Of a DNA stretch of 42,331 nucleotides, positions 33,253 through 42,331 are shown one piece after another. The stretch spans positions 1-42,331 of the forward strand of contig JAGPCO010000064.1 in assembly GCA_018058095.1 (NCBI GenBank), in the 5' to 3' direction. Made by a program: the position numbers and the translations under genes. The stretch's first letter is position 1, and each line of letters opens with the position of its first letter. The notes beneath the pieces were generated by a model. That model was not told the origin of the DNA, ran no database searches, and saw only the letters and a program-made list of their open reading frames with translations. This DNA is from Kofleriaceae bacterium (GTDB lineage: Bacteria > Myxococcota_A > Polyangia > Haliangiales > Haliangiaceae).

Positions 33253-34485
33253 CTACGGCTCGAGACAGACGGTCTCGCCGGTGACCGTCCACAGGCCGAG
33301 GTCGTCGCGCAGCCACACCAGGTGCAGGGCGTTGCCGTCGAGCGAGGCGTGCAGGATCGACGACCGGGTGACCGTCGGCCCGGTGAAGCGTGTCCGCCCC
33401 AGCTCGCCGTCGGGGCTGACCTCGACCACCTGGAACGGGAAGTCGCCCCGCGGCTGGAGGGCGAACACGAAGCTGGTCCCGGTCGCCACCACCGCCGCCG
33501 CGATCGGCGTGTCGTCGAGGTTGACCAGGCGCGGCGTGCCGCCGACGGAGACGACGGCCTCGCCGTTGAGGCCGCTGAACTTCACGAAGCCGATTGCCTC
33601 GCCCACCTTCGCGGTCGACGAGATGTGACCGCCGGTGCCCGTGTAGATCTCGGCGCCCGGGCCCGCGCCCTGCGGCGAGATCGCGAAGGCGGCGTAGGTC
33701 GCGCTCGGGGCGGAGCTGTAGGTCACGGCGAAGGCCTCGTCGCCGTCGACGCCGAACGCCTCGACCTGGGCCATCAGCAGGCCCACATCTCCGGCCGGGT
33801 TGGGGTTCTCCACCAGGCGCGTCTCGGTGCCGCCCAGCACCTTGGCGAAGGCGTTGTACGTGAAGTAGGTGTCACCCGGCTCGACCCGCATCTCCGACCA
33901 GCCCAGGGCGAACTGATCGGCGCCGCGCAGGTAGCCGAGGCGGGGTGCGTTGGCCTCGACCGAGTTGAGGCCGTAGGTGGCGCGGGTCTGCACGGAGGCG
34001 GGCCTCAGCGGGGTGCCATCGCTGGCGAACTCGGCCACCGCGACCTGGGTCAGGCGCGGGGTGCTGTCGTCGCGCCGCACCTGGTTCCAGGCGACGGCCA
34101 GCTTGTCGCCGCCCTGCGCGAGCGCGAGGTGCGGCGGGGTCTCGCCGCTGTCGGGGTACGCGGCGGCGCCGGCCTGCGCTCGCCAGCGTTGACCGGCGGC
34201 GTCCAGCACGGTCACCTCGATCAGGTAGTCCGTGTTGGCGCCGCGCGCGGTGGCGACGGCCAGGCGGTCGCCGTCGAACACCGCGGCGATGCCGTCGTCC
34301 CAGGCGTGCTGGACCATCGACGCGTCGAAGGTCACGCGCCGTTCGGTGCAGGCCGCCGGCGCGGCGTCGAGGTCGCCACCACCACCGTCGCCGCCGCCGC
34401 CGCCGCCGTCGTCGCCGCCACCACACGCGACCAGGAGGCCAAGGCTACCCGCGAGTGAGATCAGGTCTCTTGTGCGAAGCATCAT
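33253..34485 (-). CDS. Lipoprotein with poly-Gly linker and beta-rich domain, unknown function
   Basis: 410 residues; two adjacent ATGs (34485, 34482) share a GGAGG box. The signal peptide (LISLAGSLGLLVAC) ends in a lipidated Cys, followed by a long Gly/Asp stretch (GGGDDGGGGGGDGGGGD). The mature domain of about 360 residues shows repeating strands and Asp/Gly turns (AAVFDGDRLAVATARGANTD, HLALAQGGDKLAVAWNQV, FALGWSEMRVEPG), as in beta-propeller proteins. No catalytic motif was found. It lies downstream of nothing and appears monocistronic. Confidence 0.85.
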   Translation of the reverse strand: MMLRTRDLISLAGSLGLLVACGGGDDGGGGGGDGGGGDLDAAPAACTERRVTFDASMVQHAWDDGIAAVFDGDRLAVATARGANTDYLIEVTVLDAAGQRWRAQAGAAAYPDSGETPPHLALAQGGDKLAVAWNQVRRDDSTPRLTQVAVAEFASDGTPLRPASVQTRATYGLNSVEANAPRLGYLRGADQFALGWSEMRVEPGDTYFTYNAFAKVLGGTETRLVENPNPAGDVGLLMAQVEAFGVDGDEAFAVTYSSAPSATYAAFAISPQGAGPGAEIYTGTGGHISSTAKVGEAIGFVKFSGLNGEAVVSVGGTPRLVNLDDTPIAAAVVATGTSFVFALQPRGDFPFQVVEVSPDGELGRTRFTGPTVTRSSILHASLDGNALHLVWLRDDLGLWTVTGETVCLEP

Positions 34486-34650
34486 CTGCCTCCGGTAGCA
34501 CCCCTGATCTTCGGCCGGGAAGAGTGTCTAGTTTGCGACGTGACCGGTCGTTCACAGGCGACGTCGTCGGCACGTCGTGGATGTGCGCGGGGCGTCGGGA
34601 TCCAGGCGCGTCAGGAATGGAGGGGCCGGCGCGGGATCGTCCGCACCCTG

Positions 34651-34771
34651 CTAGCAGGCTGCTGAAGAAGCAGCCTGCTAGCAATTTTCCGATCTCGCAG
34701 GCTGCAAGAAAAACACAACGCCCGTCCCGTCGGCAGGAGCCGCCGGCACGGGTTTTTCAGCAGCCTGCTAG
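34651..34771. mobile_element. MITE-like element with CTAG ends
   Basis: A 121-bp element bounded by CTAG at 34651-34654 and 34768-34771, likely the duplicated target. Inside are perfect 12-bp terminal inverted repeats: CAGGCTGCTGAA (34655-34666) and TTCAGCAGCCTG (34756-34767). The left end is itself a hairpin, with 14-bp arms at 34650-34663 and 34669-34682. A terminator-like hairpin (about 34721-34752, CCCGT...ACGGG) followed by TTTTT lies near the right end. No transposase gene is inside, so it would need one in trans. CAGGCTGCTGAA-type ends with CTAG targets are seen in some DDE insertion sequences, but I cannot name the family. Confidence 0.75.
34721..34757 (+). terminator. Intrinsic terminator inside the MITE-like element
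   Basis: An imperfect stem of about 14 bp (left arm CCCGTCCCGTCGGC, right arm GCCGCCGGCACGGG, two mismatches or so) is followed by TTTTT (34753-34757). On the opposite strand it is followed by GTTGTGTTTTTC, so it may work both ways. It would shield regB from upstream reads. Confidence 0.6.
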
Positions 34772-34784
34772 AGTCGACGCCGTG

Positions 34785-36137
34785 GTGAGCCGCACCAGCG
34801 CACGCATGTCGGGGAGCTGGCTGGTGCCGACCCGGCGGCCGGCCATCCCGGCGCGGGCCGCGGTCAACCTCGACTGGCTCATCCGCCTGCGCTGGGCCCA
34901 GATCGTCGGCCAGGCGGTGACCATCGTCGCCACCCACGTGGTCGCGGTGCCGGTGCCGCTGGCGCCGCTGGCGGCGCTGGTGGCGGTCGGCCTGCTCGCC
35001 AACGTGGTGCTCGGGCTGGTGGTCGCGCCACGCGCGGCCAGCGGCGCGCTGCTGGTGCGCGACGTTCACCTGGCCGGGGTGATGGCGCTCGACATCGGCC
35101 TGCTCACCGGCATGCTGTACCTGACCGGCGGCCCGCTCAACCCGTTCGGCTCGCTGTACCTGGTGCAGATCGCGCTGGCCACGGTGGTGCTGCCAGCGGC
35201 GTGGGCCTGGGCCCTGGTCGCGCTGTCGTTCGCCGGCTTCGGCGCGCTGCTGGTCGAGCACCGGCCGCTGCTCATGCCCGACGCCACCCGGATGATCGGC
35301 ATGTGGGTCGCGCTCGGGGTGGCCGCCGCCTTCATCGTCTACTTTCTGTGGCGCATCACGACGGCGCTGGCCGAGCGCGAGGCCGAGCTGACGCTGGCGC
35401 GCAACCTGACCGCGCGCCAGGAGAAGCTGGCCTCGCTGGCGACCATGGCGGCCGGGGCCGCCCACGAGCTGTCGACCCCGCTGTCGACGGTGGCGCTGGT
35501 CGCCAAGGAACTCGAGCGGCACCTGGCCGGGGCCGATCCACAGCTGATCGAGGACGCCCGCCTCATCCGCGGCGAGGTCGGGCGGTGCCGGGTCATCCTC
35601 GACCAGATGGCCGGCGGCGCCGGCACCATCGGCGAGGGCGTGCAGGACCTCACCCTCGACGCGCTGCTCGACGAGGCCCTCACCGGGGTGCGGGCGGCGC
35701 CGGCGGTGGTGCGCCGGGTCGCGCCGGCGGTGGCGGCCACGGTGGTGCGGGTGCCGCCGCGGGCCATCAGCCAGGCCCTGCGCTCGCTGGTCACCAACGC
35801 CCAGGACGCCTCGGCCGGGGCCGAGGTCGCGGTCAGCGCGGCCATTGCCGCCGGCGTGCTCCGCCTCGAGGTGAGCGACCGCGGCGCCGGCATCACCCCC
35901 GACGTGCTGGCCCGGCTGGGCGAGCCGTTCTTCACCACCAAGGCGCCCGGGCGCGGCATGGGCCTGGGCCTGTTCCTGGCCCGGGCGGTGGTCGAGGGGG
36001 TCGGGGGCCAGCTGGCGATCGACTCCCGACCCGGGCGCGGCACCACGGTGGCGGTGACCGTGCCGCTCGACGTCGGCGCGCCGGCGGCGCGCGGGCGCGC
36101 AACGACCGCCCCGGCGGTGGTATCCAAGGCGCCATGA
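34785..36137 (+). CDS. regB: RegB/PrrB-type redox sensor histidine kinase
   Basis: 450 residues from GTG 34785 (GTG 34782 and ATG 34806 are alternatives). The N-terminal half has about six transmembrane helices, with the RegB quinone-site heptad GGxxNPF as GGPLNPF (115-121). The kinase core has the H-box AAHELSTPLSTV (H227), the redox cysteine in GRCRVIL (C268), N-box VTNAQDAS, G1 DRGAGI, F-box PFFTTK and G2 GMGLGLFLAR. All signature elements of RegB/PrrB are kept, including the linker Cys which in Rhodobacter forms a redox-dependent disulfide. It should sense the quinone pool or oxygen and phosphorylate RegA. Its stop overlaps the regA ATG (ATGA). Confidence 0.93.
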   Translation: MSRTSARMSGSWLVPTRRPAIPARAAVNLDWLIRLRWAQIVGQAVTIVATHVVAVPVPLAPLAALVAVGLLANVVLGLVVAPRAASGALLVRDVHLAGVMALDIGLLTGMLYLTGGPLNPFGSLYLVQIALATVVLPAAWAWALVALSFAGFGALLVEHRPLLMPDATRMIGMWVALGVAAAFIVYFLWRITTALAEREAELTLARNLTARQEKLASLATMAAGAAHELSTPLSTVALVAKELERHLAGADPQLIEDARLIRGEVGRCRVILDQMAGGAGTIGEGVQDLTLDALLDEALTGVRAAPAVVRRVAPAVAATVVRVPPRAISQALRSLVTNAQDASAGAEVAVSAAIAAGVLRLEVSDRGAGITPDVLARLGEPFFTTKAPGRGMGLGLFLARAVVEGVGGQLAIDSRPGRGTTVAVTVPLDVGAPAARGRATTAPAVVSKAP

Positions 36138-36679
36138 GCAGCGACAGGCCGTCCATGCTGGTGGTCGACGATGACGACGTGTATCGGGCCCGCCTGGCCC
36201 GGGCCTTCGTCGATCGCGGCTACGACGTGCGCACCGGCGCCGACTACGCCGAGGCGGTGGCCCGGGCCAAGGACGACTCGCCCGAGTACGCGGTGGTCGA
36301 CCTCAAGATGCCGGGCGGCACCGGGCTCGAGCTGCTGACCGCGCTGCACGAGATCGATCCGGCCACCAAGATCGTCGTGCTGACCGGCTACGGCAGCATC
36401 GCCACCGCCATCGACGCCATGCGCCTGGGCGCGACCTACTACCTGTCCAAGCCGGCTGACGCCGACGACATCGTCGCCGCCTTCGCCCGCGGCGAGGCGC
36501 CGCCGCTGACCCCGCCCGACACCGACTACAAGGCGCCGTCGCTGGCCCGGGCCGAGTGGGAGCACATCAACCGCGTGCTGTCGGACTGCGGCGGCAACAT
36601 CTCCGAGGCGGCGCGCCGGCTCGGCATCCACCGCCGGTCGCTGCAGCGCAAGCTGCAGAAGTACCCGCCCAACAAGTAG
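36134..36679 (+). CDS. regA: RegA/PrrA/ActR-type response regulator
   Basis: 181 residues, the usual RegA size (about 180-185). Receiver domain with acidic pocket DDDD (12-15), phospho-acceptor D56 (VVDLKMPG), T84 and K106 (LSKPADADD). A Pro-rich linker (PPLTPPDT) joins a Fis-type helix-turn-helix, NISEAARRLGIHRRSLQRKL (155-174), close to the conserved RegA recognition helix. It is coupled to regB by the ATGA overlap. Family members activate respiratory, carbon-fixation and nitrogen genes under low oxygen. Targets here are unknown; the nearby multiheme cytochrome gene is one candidate. Confidence 0.95.
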   Translation: MSSDRPSMLVVDDDDVYRARLARAFVDRGYDVRTGADYAEAVARAKDDSPEYAVVDLKMPGGTGLELLTALHEIDPATKIVVLTGYGSIATAIDAMRLGATYYLSKPADADDIVAAFARGEAPPLTPPDTDYKAPSLARAEWEHINRVLSDCGGNISEAARRLGIHRRSLQRKLQKYPPNK

Positions 36680-36699
36680 CGGGCCGGACGCGAGGGCGC

Positions 36700-38802
<2,103 letters not shown>

Positions 38803-40281
38803 GGAACAGCGGGCTGACCCAGGCGGTGTAGCGCGGCACCACCGGCGCCGCGGTGGCGCCGACGAACACCACCTCGCCGCCGCACACCAGCAGCGCCGCC
38901 AGCAGCGCCGCCGCCGGCAGCGCCAGCTGGGCCGCGACCAGGCGCAGCGGCGCGCGGTCGCGCGCGGCCAGCCCGGCGCCGACGGCGAGCAGGGCCAGCG
39001 CCGGCCAGAACGCCAGGTACAGGTCGCGCCCGGTCGGCTTGTAGATGAACGGGGTCGACAGCGTCGGCGTGCCGAGCGAGATCAGCACCAGCCCGAGCGC
39101 GAGCGGGAACCACCACGGCGCCGCGCGCAGGCGGCCGCGCATGCCCCACGCGGTGGCGCCGACGCCGAGCGCCAGCAGCAGCAGCGCCAGCGCGACGCGG
39201 CCGATCGGCAGGGTGGGCAACGCCGCGAAGCCGGGGTGGGCCAGCGCCTCGGCCAGCGGTCGCCCGCGCGCCGCCGCCGGCAGGACGGCGCCGACGGCGT
39301 CGGCCAGGTCGCGCGCGACGTCGACCAGGTGCACGGTGGCCGCGGCCGCACCGGCGGCGACGCCCGGGCCGACCACGCAGGCGCGGACCACGCGCAGGTG
39401 CTCCTCCTCGCCGCCGTGGCCGCCGCCGGGCAGGTGGCCGTGGTCGCTCAGCACCAGCCAGCGCACCGGCGCCAGCGCCGGCGCCGGGTCGCCGCCGGGC
39501 GCCGGCGCGCCGCCAGGCGGGGCGGCCTGCGCGCTGGCCTCGGCGGCGGCGACCAGCTCGGCCAGGATGGCGTCGGCCTCGTCGACGGCGGCGTGGTACT
39601 CGGCCGAGGCGCCGCCGAACTTGTGGCCGGCGGTGTCGACGCGGAGGATGTGGACGAAGGCGAGCCGGGCCGGGCCGGTCACCGCCGCCAGCGCGCGCTC
39701 CTGCCAGGCCGCGGTCCAGGCCGCGTCGACCTTGCTGCCGGTGAACTCGGCCGGCTCGGTGCGGGCGAAGCCGAGCGAGTGGACGATGTACGGGTAGGCC
39801 TCGGCCACGGCGACGCTGCCGGGCACCTGGGCCGGGATGGCGGTGGCGCCCAGCGGCGGGTCGAGCCGGGCGCCGGAGTGGAACACCACGCCGGTCTGCT
39901 GCTGGACCAGGCCGGTCCACAGCACCGACTGCACCGGCAGCGACACGGTCGGGAAGCCGACGTCGACGGTGAGGGCCTGGCCGCGCGCGCACAGCGCCCG
40001 CCAGGCCGGCATGCGGTCGGCGCTGGCGCGATCGACCCCGTCGATGAGCACGACGCGGACGCGGCTGGGCGTGGGCGCGGCGACCGTCGCCGGGGTGGGC
40101 CCGCGCGGCAGGTGGGGCGCGGCGTCGGGCCGGGCCACGCCGTCGGCCGAGACCACGGCCTTGATGAAGGCGCGGCGGGCGTCGGGCAACCACCAGTACG
40201 CCGCCAGCAGCGCCGCCGCCAGCGCCAGCGCCAGCGTCACCCGTGCGGCGCCGCCGGCGCGGATCGACGCGGGAGGTGTGC

Positions 40282-41244
40282 TCACGGCCGCCGCCCCGGC
40301 GCCACCGGTGCCAGGCCGGCGTCGGGCGCGGGCAGGCGGCCGAGCGGCGCGCGCCACGGTCCGGCCGGGAGGAGCTCGCCGCCGAGCAGGCGGATGAGCG
40401 CGGGCAGGGCGACGCCGCCACGGGCCAGCGCCATGTGATCGAACTGCGAGCGGACGTAGACGTGCCGGGCCAGCATGGCCTCCTCGGGCCAGGCCTCGTC
40501 GGCCGGGCCAGGCTGCGGCACGAAGTCGAGCACGACGGCGTCGGGGTCGGCCGCCGCCGCGTCCTCGGTCCAGCGCACGGTGTCGTCGCCGACCTCGATC
40601 AGGCGGCGGGGCCCGCGCGGGCACGGCGCCCCCGGCGCGCACGCCTCGCGCGACCAGGCGTCGAACTCGGGCAGGTCGCCGTAGCGGGCGTCGAGCAGCA
40701 CGACGGCGTCGAGCATGGGCTCGTCGAGCCAGGTCGACAAGGTCCGGTAGGCGCCGCTGTGGCCGATCGCCACCAGCGGCCCCGACGGCCGCACCTCACC
40801 CAGGGCGACCTCGAGCGCGCGCACCACGGCGCCGACGTCGCGCACCGCCACCGCCTGCTTGCCGCCGCGCGGGGCCGGCACGGCGACGAACCAGGCGTTG
40901 ACGGCCGACAGCGCGAACTGCGCCGGCAGCTGGTGCTCGAGCCACGCCGCGTCGACGTCGGTGTAGTAGCCGTGGACGTAGACGATCAGCTGCGCGGTGT
41001 CGGCGTGATAGCCGGCCGGCCGCCACAGGTGGACCGGCCCTTCGGCCAGCTCGACCCGGAGGTGGCTGCCGGCGGCGGCTGCCGCGGCGACCGGATCGTC
41101 GGGTGTGGTGGCCGCGTCGCTTTCGTCATCACGGGCGGGGGAGGGCGTCGGGCCGGGACCGGCATCCCAGGCGCGGGCGAGCACCAGGGCCGCCAGGCTG
41201 GCGATCACCCCCGCTGCCAATCCGGACGCGACCCACCGGCTCAC
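40282..41244 (-). CDS. Membrane-anchored alpha/beta hydrolase
   Basis: 320 residues from GTG 41244. One N-terminal transmembrane helix (about 5-25), a linker, then an alpha/beta-hydrolase fold. The oxyanion region is VYVHGYYTD (H91-G92), nucleophile elbow GHSGA (S163), Asp in VVLLDARYGD and a His in SQFDHMALA. Catalytic triad is therefore complete in appearance. Substrate unknown. It is translationally coupled (GTGA) to the phosphodiesterase, so the two probably act on the same envelope compound. A TTGGAG-N17-TATGCT promoter ends 6 bases before the start. Confidence 0.88.
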   Translation of the reverse strand: MSRWVASGLAAGVIASLAALVLARAWDAGPGPTPSPARDDESDAATTPDDPVAAAAAAGSHLRVELAEGPVHLWRPAGYHADTAQLIVYVHGYYTDVDAAWLEHQLPAQFALSAVNAWFVAVPAPRGGKQAVAVRDVGAVVRALEVALGEVRPSGPLVAIGHSGAYRTLSTWLDEPMLDAVVLLDARYGDLPEFDAWSREACAPGAPCPRGPRRLIEVGDDTVRWTEDAAAADPDAVVLDFVPQPGPADEAWPEEAMLARHVYVRSQFDHMALARGGVALPALIRLLGGELLPAGPWRAPLGRLPAPDAGLAPVAPGRRP

Positions 41245-41250
41245 CCCGGC

Positions 41251-41279
41251 AGCATACTGGTAGGTCGACCGCGCTCCAA
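41251..41279 (-). promoter_or_regulatory. Promoter-like element of the hydrolase operon
   Basis: On the minus strand TTGGAG (41274-41279), 17-bp spacer, TATGCT (41251-41256), and the GTG start only 6 bases beyond. A leaderless message would result. Confidence 0.4.
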
Positions 41280-41390
41280 CTGGTTGATCCGACGTCCCGA
41301 CCTGTCAGGCATGGTGGTGGTTCGACAGCGAGACTACGTGATTCCGTATGGTTAGAGGTGGCACGACTTTCGAAAGGTCCGACCAGTGTC

Positions 41391-42098
41391 ATGAACCGCA
41401 AGCTGCTGCTCACCCTCGCCGTCCTCGCCACCACCACCGGGCTCACCGCCTGTGACCACGGCTCGATGGTCGTCAAGCGCCCGACCCAGCCGGCGGTCGA
41501 CGCCGCGATCACCTCGATGTGGACCGAGGAGATCCGCCGGGTCGCCCAGGACGGCGACTGGATCCTGACCCGGTCTTACTCGATGGCCGGCGACGCCATC
41601 AGCACCTTCACGCCGGGCGTGGCGCTGTCGCACGCGTCGATGTACGACGCCGGCCGCGGCACCATCATCGAGGCGTTCCGGCCGCTGGTGCGCGAGTCGC
41701 GCCTGCAGGATCTGGTCGCCCGCAACCACTACGTGATCATCGTCCGCCCTGGCCAGCTCGACGAGGCCGCGCGCCACGCCTCGCTGGTGCGGGCCCGCAG
41801 CAAGCTCGGCACCCGGTTCGACGTCGGCGGCATGTTCGGCTTCGACGACCCCGAGGAGTGGTACTGCTCGGAGCTGCTGTTCTGGGCCGCCGGCGTCGGC
41901 ACGCGCACCGGCGACGAGCCGCTGGTGGTGACGCCGTCCGACCTGCTCAAGTACGGCCAGGTCGTGTACTGGAGCGGCGAGCGCACCAACCCCGAGGTCA
42001 TGGCCGACGCCGCCGGCCGGGTCGCGCGCAGCCGCGAGGTGGTGCGCTACGCCCACGACCTCGGCGCGCCGCGCGACCAGGTCGCGAGCCGGCACTAG
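41391..42098 (+). CDS. YiiX/YebB-like (permuted NlpC/P60) lipoprotein
   Basis: 235 residues. Lipoprotein signal MNRKLLLTLAVLATTTGLTAC with Cys21. Catalytic pattern of circularly permuted papain-like NlpC/P60 proteins (YiiX family): GDWILTRSYSMAGDAISTF, then H81 in ALSHASMYDAGRGTIIEAF, and C159 in EEWYCSELLFWAAG. The Cys-His pair is intact. These enzymes are predicted to act on amide or thioester bonds, possibly in lipids or peptidoglycan. ATG 41391 is the right start since the signal peptide begins there; the longer frame upstream is low-complexity. The 146-bp gap to the divergent hydrolase holds promoters for both. Confidence 0.92.
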   Translation: MNRKLLLTLAVLATTTGLTACDHGSMVVKRPTQPAVDAAITSMWTEEIRRVAQDGDWILTRSYSMAGDAISTFTPGVALSHASMYDAGRGTIIEAFRPLVRESRLQDLVARNHYVIIVRPGQLDEAARHASLVRARSKLGTRFDVGGMFGFDDPEEWYCSELLFWAAGVGTRTGDEPLVVTPSDLLKYGQVVYWSGERTNPEVMADAAGRVARSREVVRYAHDLGAPRDQVASRH

Positions 42099-42137
42099 GA
42101 GTCCGACTCGCTCAGGCCTCGTCGAGGCGGGGCACCG

Positions 42138-42331
42138 TCATCGCGCGCGTGGAGGGCGTGGAGGCCGTCGGTCCAGCAGCTCGGCCGGGTCGATCGGCCC
42201 GCCGGCGCGGAGCCAGCCCTCGCGCGCGAGCCAGGTCTTCGGAGCGCTCAACGGGGAGCCCGCGGGAGGCGGCGACCCGTCGATGACCCAGACACCCGAC
42301 TTCGTCGGGTGCCATCGTCCCGACGACCAGC
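42138..42331 (-). CDS. C-terminal part of an unrecognised gene, cut by window edge
   Basis: Minus-strand frame open to the right edge: ...WSSGRWHPTKSGVWVIDGSPPPAGSPL..., ending in the sequence shared with the decayed fragment at 20997-21160 and a stop at 42138. Family not recognised. A hairpin-like CACCCGAC-TTC-GTCGGGTG lies within it. It may be a dispersed repeat rather than a real gene, since so little can be seen. Confidence 0.5.
   Translation of the reverse strand, partial: WSSGRWHPTKSGVWVIDGSPPPAGSPLSAPKTWLAREGWLRAGGPIDPAELLDRRPPRPPRAR

Noticed and set aside
34455-34784. N-terminal extension of RegB reaching 34455
   Set aside because: It would be coded by the MITE-like element and the terminator; RegB family length and the GTGs at 34782/34785 support the shorter start.

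Overview
The window is very GC-rich, densely coded and organised in short operons with many 4-bp start/stop overlaps. Gene content points to a myxobacterium-like member of the Myxococcota. The clues are a Hanks-type Ser/Thr kinase beside a PP2C phosphatase, an AgmX/PglI-type TonB-like protein, an ExbB-ExbD-ExbD cluster, MopE-type metal-binding lipoproteins, many TPR proteins, a DUF4375 lipoprotein and a CX5CH cytochrome-like lipoprotein. Taxonomy is inferred from gene content only.

Layout. (1) 1-7.3 kb: the end of a TPR protein converges on a Ser/Thr kinase, followed on the minus strand by a DksA/TraR-type regulator, a PP2C phosphatase with a cNMP-like C-terminus, and a CorA-type transporter. 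(2) 7.4-12.9 kb: clpX, a DUF3108 lipoprotein, pdxA, an AgmX-like protein, a CPBP protease and a Crp-like regulator (the last two coupled). (3) 13-20.9 kb: a minus-strand exbB-exbD-exbD motor operon, a 900-residue TPR protein, a divergent class A penicillin-binding protein, and a cytochrome-like lipoprotein. (4) 20.9-21.5 kb: a gene-free island of nested inverted repeats with a broken gene tail. (5) 21.5-28.8 kb, minus strand: an Hsp70-type chaperone, a DUF3060 protein, a J-like protein without HPD and a membrane protein carrying a (Ser-Asn)14 tract. The start of the Hsp70 gene is duplicated as a 341-bp direct repeat on either side of an atypical lipoprotein gene. (6) 29-34.5 kb: DUF4375 lipoprotein, divergent pentaheme cytochrome, MopE-repeat lipoprotein and another lipoprotein. 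(7) 34.6-36.7 kb: a small MITE-like element next to a RegB/RegA redox two-component system. (8) 36.7-42.3 kb: a membrane sulfatase-fold protein with a MopE-like calcium loop, overlapping tail-to-tail with a second alkaline-phosphatase-superfamily membrane protein coupled to an alpha/beta hydrolase, then a YiiX-type lipoprotein and the tail of an unknown gene.

How the parts fit. The kinase and PP2C form a likely phosphorylation/dephosphorylation pair. ExbB/ExbD/ExbD with AgmX-like and TPR proteins fits a proton-driven envelope machine of the Tol/Agl kind. RegB/RegA could link quinone redox state to respiration, and a multiheme cytochrome lies 3 kb away. The best candidate for something undescribed is the Hsp70/J-like operon and its recombination-ready duplication. 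No rRNA, tRNA, CRISPR array, phage genes or transposase gene were found.
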